From an uncultured Trichococcus sp. (GTDB lineage: Bacteria; Bacillota; Bacilli; Lactobacillales; Aerococcaceae), in contig NZ_OY760499.1 of the NCBI RefSeq assembly GCF_963663645.1, forward strand, positions 186,001 to 250,000: a DNA stretch of 64,000 nt, in the 5' to 3' direction. The first letter of the stretch is position 1, and each line of letters starts with the position of its first letter. The position numbers and the translations under genes are program-made. The notes below the pieces were generated by a model that was given only the letters and a program-made list of their open reading frames with translations, did not search any database and was not told the DNA's origin. Shown piece after piece: positions 22,572-32,810 of this stretch.

Positions 22572-23855
22572 ATGGTGAAAAGAAAACTGTATATCATTTC
22601 ATTAGATGCATTTGGTGCCAGTGACTTAGAATTTGCCAAGACGCTGCCCCATTTTCAGGAAATTTTGAACAGAAGCGCACTCGTCAAAGAGGTGGAATCG
22701 GTTTATCCGTCTTTGACATACGTAGCCCATACCTCAATCGCGACAGGGATGAATCCGAATCGTCATGGCATCATCCACAACACGCACCGGCAGCCGGAAA
22801 GGCAGTCTCCGGATTGGTATTGGTACGCCAAAGAGATAAAGAAGGCGACGTTGTTCGATGTCGCAAAGAAGGCCGGTTACACAACCTGCGCTTTGCTTTG
22901 GCCAGTGACCGGGAAAAGTCCTTCCATCGACTATAACCTGGCGGAAATTTTTCCGAACAGACCCTGGCAAAATCAGGTGATGGTGTCCGCATTTGCTTCC
23001 AGCACAAAATATGCGCTGGAGATGAACAAAAAATACGGTTCGTTGCGGAGCGGAATTGCCCAACCGGAATTGGATGAATTTGTGACAGCGATAGCGGTCG
23101 ACACGATCAAGACGAAACAGCCGGATCTGCTGGCTGTACATTTGGTCGATCTGGACAGCATGCGTCACGAATATGGTGTTTTGAGCGATCAGGCCAAAGA
23201 AGCCATCGTCCGGATGGATCGCCATCTCGGCCAAATCATTGACGCGATGAAAGAAGTGGGCAGCTATGAGGATACCGTGTTGGCAGTGTTGGGCGACCAT
23301 TATCAGATCGATACGCATACGGTCATACGCCCGAACCACCTGTTTTTGGACAAAGGGTGGCAGACGGTCGATCGCAAAAGGAACATCAAGGACTGGAAAG
23401 TGCTGGCAAAAGCCGCAGACGGCGCTTGTTATATTTACCGCAAGGATGTCAGCGTTACCAATAAAATGATCTTGGATGCGTTGAAAGGGATCGAAAACAG
23501 GGTTGAAACCATCCATTCGGCCGCAGAGGCCAGGAAAATGGGGGCGGATGAGAATTGCCTCTTCATTCTGGAAGCAAAGCCGGGTTATTATTTCGAAAGC
23601 GATGTGCTGTATCCATTCATGGAAAGCACCGCCAAAAACCTTCCCGATCGTAAACTGCATAAAGCGACGCACGGCTTCAGCCCGAAAAAGAAAAAATATG
23701 CCACGATGCTGATGGTTTCCGGGCCCGGAATCGATAAAGAGGCCGTTGTGGAAAAGGGCAGGTTGATTGACGAAGGGCCGACTTTCCTGCATGCGATCGG
23801 ACTGAAATTTCCGGAAGCCACGGACGGAAGGGTCATCAACAAAATATTTCTGTAA
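22572..23855 (+). CDS. alkaline-phosphatase superfamily nucleotide pyrophosphatase/phosphodiesterase
   Basis: The 427-residue cytoplasmic protein carries the two-metal site of the NPP-type phosphodiesterases: IISLDAFGASD (Asp near residue 11), YPSLTYVAHTSIATG (nucleophile Thr near residue 52, HT pair), HLVDLDSMRHEYG (Asp and His near residues 194-200), LGDHYQIDTH (Asp-His near residue 240) and KATHGFSP (His near residue 366). AGGAGGG precedes the ATG. The family hydrolyses phosphodiester or pyrophosphate bonds; without a signal peptide, nucleotide or sugar-phosphate substrates are more likely than extracellular ones. Confidence 0.85.
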   Translation: MVKRKLYIISLDAFGASDLEFAKTLPHFQEILNRSALVKEVESVYPSLTYVAHTSIATGMNPNRHGIIHNTHRQPERQSPDWYWYAKEIKKATLFDVAKKAGYTTCALLWPVTGKSPSIDYNLAEIFPNRPWQNQVMVSAFASSTKYALEMNKKYGSLRSGIAQPELDEFVTAIAVDTIKTKQPDLLAVHLVDLDSMRHEYGVLSDQAKEAIVRMDRHLGQIIDAMKEVGSYEDTVLAVLGDHYQIDTHTVIRPNHLFLDKGWQTVDRKRNIKDWKVLAKAADGACYIYRKDVSVTNKMILDALKGIENRVETIHSAAEARKMGADENCLFILEAKPGYYFESDVLYPFMESTAKNLPDRKLHKATHGFSPKKKKYATMLMVSGPGIDKEAVVEKGRLIDEGPTFLHAIGLKFPEATDGRVINKIFL

Positions 23856-23993
23856 TCAGGGGGATATAAGTGCCGCGGAACTACCCGAGTTGGAGTGGCG
23901 CCGGCAGATGTGCCTAAGGTGGAGCTGCTGCTTCAACGCTTGTAAACATCAAGTAAAAAATAATCCTGAATTGTAAAAATTATGCCACAATCT

Positions 23994-24037
23994 TTGCAAA
24001 TCAGGATTTTCTTGCTATATAAGTGTAAGCGTGAACA
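23994..24037 (+). promoter_or_regulatory. promoter with cre-like site upstream of the glycogen operon
   Basis: TTGCAA (23994-23999), 16-base spacer, TATATA (24016-24021). TGTAAGCGTGAACA (24024-24037) immediately follows and differs from the CcpA cre consensus at one position. TGTAAGCG recurs at 24111. The rest of the 23856-24462 gap is AT-rich with no convincing gene. The distance to glgB (about 425 bases) leaves room for a second promoter. Confidence 0.5.
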
Positions 24038-24462
24038 TTTGCGACATCGAAAAGTTTTGAGATTGTGAAATAAATAACTAAATCCATCTGTGTGTTTTCA
24101 AGTTCCTAATTGTAAGCGGATGCTCACGAAGTGCTGCAACAACAAGCTTATTCAAAGCGGCTCTCATCATTTTATAACCGAATGTTCATTTTTATGGCTC
24201 GAACGGATTCTATATAGTGATATTCGCGACTTATTTATGGTTAGCGTTTACAATGTTGTTTTTATGTAAAAAAACTATTAAGGCTGATAGATTATTACTA
24301 TTGAGAAGCAAAACGGGTTTCAATATATTTATCATGAATTATGGCAAAATCATCTTTAAAATGGTATTATGGATATATATTAATGAAAGGACCGGGTATG
24401 ATTAAATAAATCATTATTGGATCGTTTTGTTACTGCAATATAATTGTAAGGGAAGTGTCTGG

Positions 24463-26373
24463 ATGAGTGCAAAAATGAACATACTTAAAGAGTTGGAAAA
24501 AGAGATGTATTTGTTCAACATCGGGGAACACCTTGAAAGCTACCGCTTTTTAGGTAGTAAACAACGGACCGAAAACGGGATTGAAGGATGGCGTTTCACG
24601 GTGTGGGCGCCCAATGCAAAAAAAGTTTCGTTGGTCGGGGACTTTACAGAGTGGAAACCCGTAGAAATGCAAAAAATCGGCAAAACCGGCGGCTGGTCGC
24701 TCTTCACGGAGGATGCGGCGCAAGGGGACTGTTACAAGTATTATATCGAGGACAAAAACGGCAAAAAGAAATACAAAATCGATCCTTATTCTTTCGCGTA
24801 TGAAGTTCCGCCAAAAGACGCCTCTGTCGTGTTTGACATGCCCGAAAAAAAATGGAAAGACGGCAGATGGGCCGCAAACAAAAAAAGAAAGTCCATCTAT
24901 CAAAAACCGCTTAACATTTATGAAGTGCATTTCAGTTCCTGGAAAAAACATGATGATGGCAGCTGGTATTCCTTTAAGGATCTTGCTGAAACGTTGATTC
25001 CATATGTGAAGGAAATGGGCTACACGCACATCGAATTCATGCCTTTGATGGAACATCCGCTGGAAGCTTCTTGGGGCTACCAAATCACCGGATACTTCGC
25101 GGTGGCTGCCCGTTACGGTAATTTGCTCGAATTGCGGGATTTCGTGGAAGAAGCGCATAAGGAAGGGGTCGGGGTCATCATGGACTGGGTTCCCGGACAT
25201 TTCTGCAAAAATGACTACGCGTTAGCCTATTTTGATGGGACACCGACTTTTGAGTATGCCGATCCGAATCGCGCCATCAACAACCGTTGGGGGACGCTGA
25301 ATTTTGACTTGGGTAAAGCGCAAGTGCACAGCTTCCTGATTTCGAACGCCATTTTCTGGCTGCAAGAGTTCCATTTTGACGGAATCCGTGTCGATGCCGT
25401 GTCGAATATGCTTTATCTTGATTATGATGAAGGTCCTTGGACACCGAATGAAGACGGCAGCAATGATAACCGCCAAGGGATCGAGTTCCTGAAAAAAATG
25501 AACACCAAAGTCTTCGAGCGCCAGCCGGATACCTACATGATCGCGGAAGAAAGCACTGCTTGGGCGAACGTCACAAAACCGATCGAGATGGGCGGGCTGG
25601 GCTTCAACTACAAGTGGAATATGGGCTGGATGAATGATACGTTGCGCTTCTTCGAAATGGATCCTTTGTTCCGAAAAGACAATTTCAACCTGATCACCTT
25701 CTCGTTCATGTATGCCTTCAATGAAAACTTTATTCTGCCGATTTCTCATGATGAAGTCGTTCATGGGAAACAATCCCTTTTGGGCAAAATGCCGGGTGAC
25801 CGCTATAAACAATTTGCGGGCTTACGGACGCTGCAGGCATACATGATGGCTCATCCTGGCAAAAAATTAAACTTCATGGGCAATGAAATCGGGCAGTTCC
25901 TGGAATGGCGTTTCTACGATCAAATCGAATGGGGTGTCCTGAACAATGAGTTCAATCCGGAGTTCCAGCATTACATCAAAACGTTGAATCATCTATACAA
26001 AGATACGAAAGCTTTGCATGAAGTCGATGATGCAAATACCGGTCTGGAGATTCTGGATGCGGACAACAACTTGGAATCGGTCCTTTCCTTCATAAGAACA
26101 GGCGAGAAACCGCGCGACTTCCTGATTATCGTGTGCAACTTCGCGCCTGTCGAACGTCGCAATTTCCGGGTGGGAGTGCCATACGAAGGCCACTACGAAG
26201 TATTGTTGAATACCGAAATGCAGGAATTCGGCGGCACTTGGACGGAAAATCTCCCTGAAATGGTCACGAGCCTCGATGGCATGAATCGCCAACCTTTCTC
26301 GATTGAATTTACTTTACCTGCATTAGGAGTTTTGTTCATCAAACCGAAACGTGTTTTTGGTGTTAATAAATAG
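24463..26373 (+). CDS. glgB: 1,4-alpha-glucan branching enzyme
   Basis: Forms alpha-1,6 branches in glycogen. The ATG at 24463 has AAGGGAAG seven bases upstream; a TTG 36 bases earlier lacks one. The 636-residue protein has an N-terminal CBM48 (GWRFTVWAPNAKKVSLVGDF near residue 40). The GH13 barrel shows region I DWVPGHF near residue 240, II GIRVDAVSN (nucleophile Asp near residue 310), III IAEESTAW (acid Glu near residue 363) and IV ISHDEV near residue 427. An all-beta C domain follows. First gene of glgB-C-D-A-P. Confidence 0.93.
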   Translation: MSAKMNILKELEKEMYLFNIGEHLESYRFLGSKQRTENGIEGWRFTVWAPNAKKVSLVGDFTEWKPVEMQKIGKTGGWSLFTEDAAQGDCYKYYIEDKNGKKKYKIDPYSFAYEVPPKDASVVFDMPEKKWKDGRWAANKKRKSIYQKPLNIYEVHFSSWKKHDDGSWYSFKDLAETLIPYVKEMGYTHIEFMPLMEHPLEASWGYQITGYFAVAARYGNLLELRDFVEEAHKEGVGVIMDWVPGHFCKNDYALAYFDGTPTFEYADPNRAINNRWGTLNFDLGKAQVHSFLISNAIFWLQEFHFDGIRVDAVSNMLYLDYDEGPWTPNEDGSNDNRQGIEFLKKMNTKVFERQPDTYMIAEESTAWANVTKPIEMGGLGFNYKWNMGWMNDTLRFFEMDPLFRKDNFNLITFSFMYAFNENFILPISHDEVVHGKQSLLGKMPGDRYKQFAGLRTLQAYMMAHPGKKLNFMGNEIGQFLEWRFYDQIEWGVLNNEFNPEFQHYIKTLNHLYKDTKALHEVDDANTGLEILDADNNLESVLSFIRTGEKPRDFLIIVCNFAPVERRNFRVGVPYEGHYEVLLNTEMQEFGGTWTENLPEMVTSLDGMNRQPFSIEFTLPALGVLFIKPKRVFGVNK

Positions 26374-26395
26374 ATAAACAGATAGATACGATGAG

Positions 26396-26425
26396 AAGGA
26401 GGGGAAAGGAAGAGGCATTCTTCCT
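26396..26425 (+). promoter_or_regulatory. displaced ribosome site with intervening hairpin before glgC
   Basis: The only strong Shine-Dalgarno, AAGGAGGGG (26396-26404), lies 27 bases before the glgC ATG. A perfect seven-pair hairpin, AGGAAGA/TCTTCCT (26407-26425), sits between them. If folded it would bring the site to about nine bases from the start. Confidence 0.45.
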
Positions 26426-26431
26426 GATACT

Positions 26432-27580
26432 ATGAAAAATCAAATGGTAGCAATGATATTAGCCGGAGGGCAAGGCACTCGGCTAGGGAAATTGACGCGC
26501 GAAACGGCCAAACCGGCTGTCCCGTTCGGCGGAAAATATCGGATAATCGATTTTGCTTTAAGCAACTGCGCTAACTCAGGCATCAATAAAGTTGGGGTAG
26601 TGACGCAATATCAACCTTTGGAATTAAATGAACACATCGGAAATGGTGAGTCGTGGGGACTGACCGGCCGGGACGGTGGAGTGACTATCCTGCAGCCATA
26701 TTCGAGTGCAGACGGCGAAAAGTGGTTCAAGGGGACTGCTCATGCCATCTACCAGAATATCGCCTATATCGACAGATACAACCCGGAATACGTGCTGGTG
26801 TTGTCCGGTGACCATATCTACAAAATGGACTACTCCCACATGTTGGAATTCCATGTTGCGCACAATGCCAGCTTGACTGTCGGCGTCATCCCGGTTCCGA
26901 TGGAAGAAGCCCCTCGTTTCGGGATCATGAACACAGATCAGACAAACCGGATCATCGAATTCGAAGAGAAACCGAAAGAACCGAAAAGTAATCTGGCATC
27001 GATGGGGATCTACATCTTCAATTGGCAGGTGCTCCGTAAATATTTGGTGGAAGATCAAGCGAAACAACGCGAAATGGAAGATTTCGGAAAAAATGTTATC
27101 CCGACCTATCTTGAAAATGGCGAAAACTGCTTCGCTTACGCTTTTGATGGTTATTGGAAAGATGTCGGCACCATCGAAAGTCTTTGGGAAGCGAATATGG
27201 AATTCCTCGATCCGGAACATTCCTTGAATATCCGTGATGAAGAATGGCGCATCTATTCGAAAAATCCGGTTTCCCCTCCGCAGTTTTTGACAGAGTCATC
27301 CAACGTAACGGACTCCATGATCGTTGATGGCTGCTACGTTGCAGGTGAAATCACGCATTCGATCCTGTCCCAGAACGTTCGCGTCGGCAATGGATCAGTC
27401 GTACGCGATAGCCTGATTATGGCGAATGTCACGATCGGTGAAAATGTTACAATCGAGCATGCCATCATTGGGGAAAATGCAAAAATCGCCGACAATGCAA
27501 ATGTCATCGGCAAGAACGGTGAAATCGAAGTTGTTGGATATGCTGAAGTTATAGGAGGACTGAAAGATGAAGATGAATAG
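26432..27580 (+). CDS. glgC: glucose-1-phosphate adenylyltransferase, catalytic subunit
   Basis: Makes ADP-glucose from ATP and glucose 1-phosphate, the committed step of glycogen synthesis. The 382-residue protein has the nucleotidyltransferase loop [13 protein letters not shown] near residue 10, [19 protein letters not shown] near residue 30, the catalytic Asp in [10 protein letters not shown] near residue 130 and glucose-1-P-binding IEFEEKPK near residue 177. A C-terminal left-handed beta helix follows. In Firmicutes GlgC pairs with GlgD. Its end overlaps glgD by 14 bases. The start has an unusual displaced ribosome site. Confidence 0.93.
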   Translation: MKNQMVAMILAGGQGTRLGKLTRETAKPAVPFGGKYRIIDFALSNCANSGINKVGVVTQYQPLELNEHIGNGESWGLTGRDGGVTILQPYSSADGEKWFKGTAHAIYQNIAYIDRYNPEYVLVLSGDHIYKMDYSHMLEFHVAHNASLTVGVIPVPMEEAPRFGIMNTDQTNRIIEFEEKPKEPKSNLASMGIYIFNWQVLRKYLVEDQAKQREMEDFGKNVIPTYLENGENCFAYAFDGYWKDVGTIESLWEANMEFLDPEHSLNIRDEEWRIYSKNPVSPPQFLTESSNVTDSMIVDGCYVAGEITHSILSQNVRVGNGSVVRDSLIMANVTIGENVTIEHAIIGENAKIADNANVIGKNGEIEVVGYAEVIGGLKDEDE

Positions 27581-28712
27581 TATTTGTGCCATTTTAAATT
27601 TAACCGAGGACGAGACAGCGTTATACCCATTAACGCGTGTCCGCCCGATTGCCTCTTTACCGTTCGCTAGCCGTTATCGCCTGATCGACTTCAATCTTTC
27701 AAGCATCAGCCATGCTGAAATCAAATCAGTGGGCATGTTCATCGCAGGAAGCGGACGCTCGATCTATGACCATATCCGCAGCGGATCCATCTGGGACCTT
27801 GAGTCCGGTTTGGCCGGCGGGATTTTCACCTATTCTCAACAGTTGCTGAAAGCTATCCAAGAACAAAATGGCGATGCTCCGGATTTTTACATGAACCACA
27901 AGGAATTCATCGAGCGCTCCAAAGGCGAATACGTTGTCGTCATGGGCAGCAAAATCCTGGCGAATGTCGACATCAAAGCGGTTATGCAGCATCATTTGGC
28001 AAAGGAAGGCGACATTACCGTCCTCTACAAGACTGTGCCCAAATCTTTCTTTGAGAAGAGACCGCAGGAAAAAGTTCTTCAGATCGATCGCGATGAATAT
28101 TTGCTACATCTGATCAATGCAGAAGATGCTCCGGCCGAGCTTGAACGTCTCGCTCTGGATATGAATATGTATTTCATGAGAGCGGACAAGATGCTGGAAC
28201 TGATTCAACGTGCCGAACTGGAAGACGTGCAACTCGATGCGGACAAACTGATTGAACATTATTTGCCGGAATACCAAGTCAATACCTACGAATATACAGG
28301 GTATTTGGCCAATATCGACTCCATCCCGGCTTATTTCAATGCGAATATGGAAATGCTGGAAAAGAATAAATTTTCAGCCCTGTTCCACAACAGCCAACAT
28401 GTCATCACGAAAGTGAAGAACGGCGCGCCGACCTATTATTCGAAAGCGGCACATGTGAAAAATGCCCAATTCGCTACCGGTTGTGTCATTGAAGGGACAG
28501 TCGCGGATTCCTTGATTCATCGTAAAGTAAATATCGCTAAGGATGCCGAAGTCCGCAACAGCATCATCATGCAAGGCGCGAAGATCGGCGAAGGCGCAGT
28601 CCTCGAATACTGTATCCTGGACAAGAATGTAACCATCGGACCCGGCGTCACTTTGAAAGGTACGAAAGATAATCTTGTTGTAATCGAAAAAAATAAAACA
28701 ATCACAGTTTAG
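27567..28712 (+). CDS. glgD: glucose-1-phosphate adenylyltransferase, GlgD subunit
   Basis: Paralogue of GlgC that modulates the GlgC/GlgD heterotetramer. The 381-residue protein keeps the fold ([18 protein letters not shown] near residue 25, [13 protein letters not shown] near residue 127) but lacks the GGxGTRL loop, with [16 protein letters not shown] in its place. The Asp of SGDH is replaced by Ser-Lys. This is the normal state for non-catalytic GlgD. AGGAGG lies eight bases before the ATG, inside the end of glgC. Confidence 0.93.
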   Translation: MKMNSICAILNLTEDETALYPLTRVRPIASLPFASRYRLIDFNLSSISHAEIKSVGMFIAGSGRSIYDHIRSGSIWDLESGLAGGIFTYSQQLLKAIQEQNGDAPDFYMNHKEFIERSKGEYVVVMGSKILANVDIKAVMQHHLAKEGDITVLYKTVPKSFFEKRPQEKVLQIDRDEYLLHLINAEDAPAELERLALDMNMYFMRADKMLELIQRAELEDVQLDADKLIEHYLPEYQVNTYEYTGYLANIDSIPAYFNANMEMLEKNKFSALFHNSQHVITKVKNGAPTYYSKAAHVKNAQFATGCVIEGTVADSLIHRKVNIAKDAEVRNSIIMQGAKIGEGAVLEYCILDKNVTIGPGVTLKGTKDNLVVIEKNKTITV

Positions 28713-28729
28713 AAAGAAGGATGCGCACG

Positions 28730-30169
28730 ATGAAAATTTTATTTGCCGCAAGTGAGGCTGCTCCTTTTTTTAAAACAGGCGGGCTCGGCGATGTCGCGTA
28801 CGCATTGCCGAAGGAGTTAGTGAAACAAGGCGTGGATATCAGGGTAGTGCTTCCGTACTACTCGACCATGCCTGCAAAATACAAAGCAGAGATCAAGGAA
28901 TTGATTCATTTCCGTGTGCAAGTCGGTTGGAAAAGCATGTATTGCGGTGTGAAAACATTGAAGTTGGATGGCGTAACCTATTATTTCATCGATAATCAGG
29001 CCTATTTCGATCGTCCGTCCTTGTACGGTCAAATGGATGATGCCGAAAGATTCGGTTTCTTTTCCTTGGCAATCTGCGAAATGATGGAAAAAATCGACTT
29101 CATCCCGGATGTGGTCCATGTGAATGATTGGCATACGGCTATGGTTCCGGTTCTGCTTGTGGATAAATACCATTGGATCGAAGCATACCAAGGCATCCGT
29201 AAAGTCATCACGATCCACAATATCCGTTTCCAAGGTGTTTACGATCCTTCCATTCTGACGAGTATCTTCGGAACAGGCATGAACATCTACCATGAAGCTG
29301 GCGTCAAGTATTATGAGAACGTCAACTTCATGAAAGGCGGCATCAATTTTTCAGATGTCGTCACGACGGTCAGCCCATCCTATGCGAATGAAATCCAGAC
29401 ACAGGAATTCGGCGAAGGACTGGAAGGGACGCTGCGGTACAACAGTTGGAAAATCAAAGGCATCATCAACGGCATCGATTACGATGTCAATGATCCGGAG
29501 ACCGATCCGAAACTGGAATACCATTTCTCAGCTGACGATTTGACCGGCAAAGCAAAAAATAAAGCGGCCCTGCAGGAGCGTTTGGGATTGGAAGTGAATC
29601 CTGACATCCCGTTGATCACGAGCGTCGGACGCTTGACGGATCAGAAAGGCTATCAGCTTGTGCAGGAAAAAACCGAAGAATTATTGAATGCGCGTGATGT
29701 TCAGGTTGCCATCCTTGGGACCGGCGAAGCGGAATACGAGAATTCATTCCGTTACTTTGCTGCCAAATACCCTGATCGCTTCGCGGCGGTCATCGATTTT
29801 GACATCGCCTTGGCGCAGCAGATGTACGCAGGCGCGGATCTGTTCCTGATGCCTTCCGCATTCGAACCATGCGGCCTGTCGCAGATGATTTCCTTGCGCT
29901 ACGGCACTTTGCCGATTGTCCATGAGACGGGCGGTCTGAAGGATACGGTTGTGCCTTACAATGCTTATACGGGTGAAGGCACCGGGTTCACATTCATCGA
30001 TTTCAGTGGCTATGCACTGCTCGGAACCATCTATCGTGCGTTGGATGTGTATGAGAACCAACCGAAAGCCTGGGCAGAAATGGTGCAAGCAGCGATGAGC
30101 AGCGATTTCAGCTGGAAAGAACCGGCCAAGGATTATCTGGACGTCTATCAGTCATTAGTCAACGAATAA
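28730..30169 (+). CDS. glgA: glycogen synthase (ADP-glucose, GT5)
   Basis: Elongates alpha-1,4-glucan from ADP-glucose. The ATG 28730 is nine bases after GAAGG; the ATG at 28721 abuts it and is rejected. The 479-residue protein shows the N-terminal SEAAPFFKTGGLGDV (KTGGL near residue 15), VHVNDWHTAM near residue 127, VGRLTDQKGYQL near residue 299 and the GT5 catalytic PSAFEPCGLSQM near residue 373 with GTLPIVHETGGLKDTV. Fourth gene of the operon. Confidence 0.94.
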   Translation: MKILFAASEAAPFFKTGGLGDVAYALPKELVKQGVDIRVVLPYYSTMPAKYKAEIKELIHFRVQVGWKSMYCGVKTLKLDGVTYYFIDNQAYFDRPSLYGQMDDAERFGFFSLAICEMMEKIDFIPDVVHVNDWHTAMVPVLLVDKYHWIEAYQGIRKVITIHNIRFQGVYDPSILTSIFGTGMNIYHEAGVKYYENVNFMKGGINFSDVVTTVSPSYANEIQTQEFGEGLEGTLRYNSWKIKGIINGIDYDVNDPETDPKLEYHFSADDLTGKAKNKAALQERLGLEVNPDIPLITSVGRLTDQKGYQLVQEKTEELLNARDVQVAILGTGEAEYENSFRYFAAKYPDRFAAVIDFDIALAQQMYAGADLFLMPSAFEPCGLSQMISLRYGTLPIVHETGGLKDTVVPYNAYTGEGTGFTFIDFSGYALLGTIYRALDVYENQPKAWAEMVQAAMSSDFSWKEPAKDYLDVYQSLVNE

Positions 30170-30187
30170 GAGGAGTTGGAAGCATAT

Positions 30188-32584
30188 ATGGCATTTGACG
30201 TTCAAGAGTTCAAAAAAGAATACCAAAAAACATTCGAAGAATTATTCGCCTATAGTTATAAAGAGGGTTCGAAAACGGAGCAGTTCATTGCGTTGGGGGA
30301 CTTGGTCCGTGGGCGTTATTCCGAGGACTGGATGCAAACGATAACGAATTATAATAAGGATAAGGAAAAGCAAGTTTATTACTTTTCGATGGAGTTCTTG
30401 CCCGGCAGGATGCTGAAAAGCAATCTCCTGAATATGGGTATACTGGACTGCGTCAAACAAGGCATGGATGAGCTGGAATTGGACCTGGATGAGGTGGCAC
30501 GTGCTGAAGTTGACCCGGCTCTAGGGAACGGCGGCCTCGGACGGTTGGCTTCCTGCTTTATGGATTCGATTGCGTCGACCGGAATTGCCGGAAACGGCAA
30601 CGGAATCCGTTATCGGTATGGTCTTTTCAAACAAAAATTCATCAACGGCTATCAGATTGAATTGCCCGAGAATTGGCTGCGCAACCGGAACGTCTGGGAA
30701 GTCAGGAAAGAGAACAAGGCCGTCATTGTCCGTTTCGGCGGAAATGTCAGCTTTACGCAGGATGGGGACGGCAAATTGCGTGTGCGTCACGAAAATACCC
30801 GTGATATCCTTGCGGTCCCATACGATACGGCGCAAGTCGGCTACAATAACGGCATCGTCAATAACCTGCGGCTTTGGTCGGCGGAAATTCCTTACGGGGA
30901 TGAAGCGCGTTTTTCCACAGAAGAACAGCGAGAAGAAGTCAAGCGCATCACGGAAGTGTTGTACCCGGATGATTCCAACTATGAAGGACGTCTTTTACGC
31001 GTTCAGCAGGAATACTTTTTCTCTTCTGCCGGTGTCCAAAGCATCATCCGCTATTTCAAGAAATTGAAGCTTGAATGGAGCCTTTTCCCGGATAAAATCG
31101 CGATCCATATCAACGATACCCATCCGACCTTGGCGATCCCTGAATTGATGAGGATTCTGTTGGATGAGGAAGAGTTGACGTGGGATCAAGCGTGGGAAAT
31201 CACGAAGAAGACAGTCAGCTACACCAACCACACAATTCTACAGGAAGCGATGGAGCGTTGGCCGGAAACGATGATTGCGGATCTGTTGCCGCGTATCCAT
31301 CAGATCATCCAGGAGATCAACCGCCGCCATATCGACAAAAAAACGCCTTTATACGGTGAGGATTTAACCCAGCGTACTGCCATCATCGCCAATGGCCAGA
31401 TCAAGATGGCCAACCTTGCCATCATCGGCAGCTATAGCGTCAATGGGGTCGCAAAATTGCATACGGACATCCTGATGGCTGATACGCTGAATGACTTCTA
31501 TGTGATGTATCCGCAGAAATTCAACAACAAAACGAACGGGATCACGCAGCGGCGCTGGGTTCAGATCGCAAATGAAAATCTGACAGCGATGCTCGATGAG
31601 ACCATCGGTACGGAGTGGAAGAGCGATCCGGAAGAAATAAAAATCCTGAAGGCGCACCGCGACAACAAAAATGTCCTGGATAAGCTGGAGCAAGTCAAGC
31701 TGGCGAACAAAAAACGTTTTGCGGCCTATGCTCAGCAGGAGATGGGCATCGAAATCGACCCGACGGCATTGTTCGACGTGCAGATCAAACGACTGCATGC
31801 TTATAAACGCCAATTGTTGAATGTGCTGCATATCTTGGACAGATATCTGCAACTGAAAGATAATCCAAAAGCCAACTTACAGAAACGTGTCTTCATTTTT
31901 GGTGCAAAAGCTGCGCCTAGCTATTATTACGCAAAACAAATCATCAAACTGATCAATGCGATTGCGGAACTGATCAACAATGACCCTGACATCAATGACA
32001 AGATCAAAATTGTTTTTGTTGAGAACTATGGTGTGTCATTGGCGGAATTGATCATCCCAGCAGCCGATATCAGCGAACAGATTTCACTTGCCGGCAAGGA
32101 GGCTTCCGGTACCAGCAATATGAAGCTGATGTCGAATGGGGCCATCACGATGGCCACCCTCGATGGTGCCAATGTTGAAATCCGCGATAATGTAGGCGAA
32201 GAGAACATCTTCATCTTTGGTCTGAAGAGCGATGAAGTGCAGGAGTACTATCGCAATGGCATTTACAATTCAAGAGAGTTCTATGAAAAAAATCCGCGTT
32301 TGAAACGGATTCTAAATCTGCTGATTGATGGCACGATTCCGGGCGTGGAGACGGAAGGTCGGGATATCTTCGATTCATTGGTCATGTACAATGATGAATA
32401 TTTCCTGCTGAAGGATTTTGACAGTTATCTGCAAGCGCAATATGAGGCGGATGTGGCCTTTTCCGACAGAGATAGATGGAACCGCATGGCACTGATGAAT
32501 ATTGCAAGCTCAGGGCCGTTTTCATCGGATTACACGATTCTGCGTTACGCGGATGAAATCTGGAAGATCAAACCACAGTTCTAA
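30188..32584 (+). CDS. glgP: glycogen phosphorylase
   Basis: Releases glucose 1-phosphate from glycogen. The start is set at ATG 30188 (GGAAG five bases upstream); the earlier in-frame TTG abuts the GAGGAG. The 798-residue GT35 protein has YFSMEFLPGRML near residue 60, GNGGLGRLASCFMDS near residue 115, KFNNKTNGITQRRW near residue 440 and the pyridoxal-phosphate Lys in KEASGTSNMKLMSNG near residue 638. With glgBCDA in one transcript the operon encodes both synthesis and breakdown; no debranching enzyme is present here. Confidence 0.95.
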   Translation: MAFDVQEFKKEYQKTFEELFAYSYKEGSKTEQFIALGDLVRGRYSEDWMQTITNYNKDKEKQVYYFSMEFLPGRMLKSNLLNMGILDCVKQGMDELELDLDEVARAEVDPALGNGGLGRLASCFMDSIASTGIAGNGNGIRYRYGLFKQKFINGYQIELPENWLRNRNVWEVRKENKAVIVRFGGNVSFTQDGDGKLRVRHENTRDILAVPYDTAQVGYNNGIVNNLRLWSAEIPYGDEARFSTEEQREEVKRITEVLYPDDSNYEGRLLRVQQEYFFSSAGVQSIIRYFKKLKLEWSLFPDKIAIHINDTHPTLAIPELMRILLDEEELTWDQAWEITKKTVSYTNHTILQEAMERWPETMIADLLPRIHQIIQEINRRHIDKKTPLYGEDLTQRTAIIANGQIKMANLAIIGSYSVNGVAKLHTDILMADTLNDFYVMYPQKFNNKTNGITQRRWVQIANENLTAMLDETIGTEWKSDPEEIKILKAHRDNKNVLDKLEQVKLANKKRFAAYAQQEMGIEIDPTALFDVQIKRLHAYKRQLLNVLHILDRYLQLKDNPKANLQKRVFIFGAKAAPSYYYAKQIIKLINAIAELINNDPDINDKIKIVFVENYGVSLAELIIPAADISEQISLAGKEASGTSNMKLMSNGAITMATLDGANVEIRDNVGEENIFIFGLKSDEVQEYYRNGIYNSREFYEKNPRLKRILNLLIDGTIPGVETEGRDIFDSLVMYNDEYFLLKDFDSYLQAQYEADVAFSDRDRWNRMALMNIASSGPFSSDYTILRYADEIWKIKPQF

Positions 32585-32598
32585 CCGGATGTTAACTA

Positions 32599-32637
32599 CA
32601 AACAAGGGCAGCCCCGGAAATGGGCAGCCCTTGTTTG
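32599..32637 (+). terminator. hairpin terminator of the glycogen operon
   Basis: CAAACAAGGGC pairs with GCCCTTGTTTG, with an inner GCCC/GGGC extension. The T tract after it is weak, so efficiency is uncertain. Confidence 0.65.
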
Positions 32638-32655
32638 CAGTTTAGCAGTGTAGTT

Positions 32656-32755
32656 CCCCGCCAAAGTGGCTTTGGAGGGTAATCTTGTGTTATCCACGGA
32701 CATTTTTCCCCGCCAAATAGATTTTGACGGGGAATCTCTGAGCATAAATTCAATT
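32656..32755 (+). repeat. two hairpin units at 52-bp spacing (CCCCGCC family)
   Basis: CCCCGCCAAAG and CCCCGCCAAAT start at 32656 and 32708, 52 bases apart. Each pairs with a TTTGG-GGG or TTTTGACGGGG arm. The spacer TGTTATCCACGGACATTTTT resembles the one at 1084-1110, and the trailing AGCATAAATTCAATTCC matches 1196-1212. This is a second genomic copy of the same array. Confidence 0.83.
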
Positions 32756-32810
32756 CCTATAAAAAAAGCCCTGATGAGGGGCGGTTGCGCAGTTGCACAT
32801 AAGTGATTTG

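Noticed and set aside
24217-24405. 62-codon frame in the gap before glgB
   Set aside because: No ATG with ribosome site, strongly AT-driven composition and no similarity I recognise.
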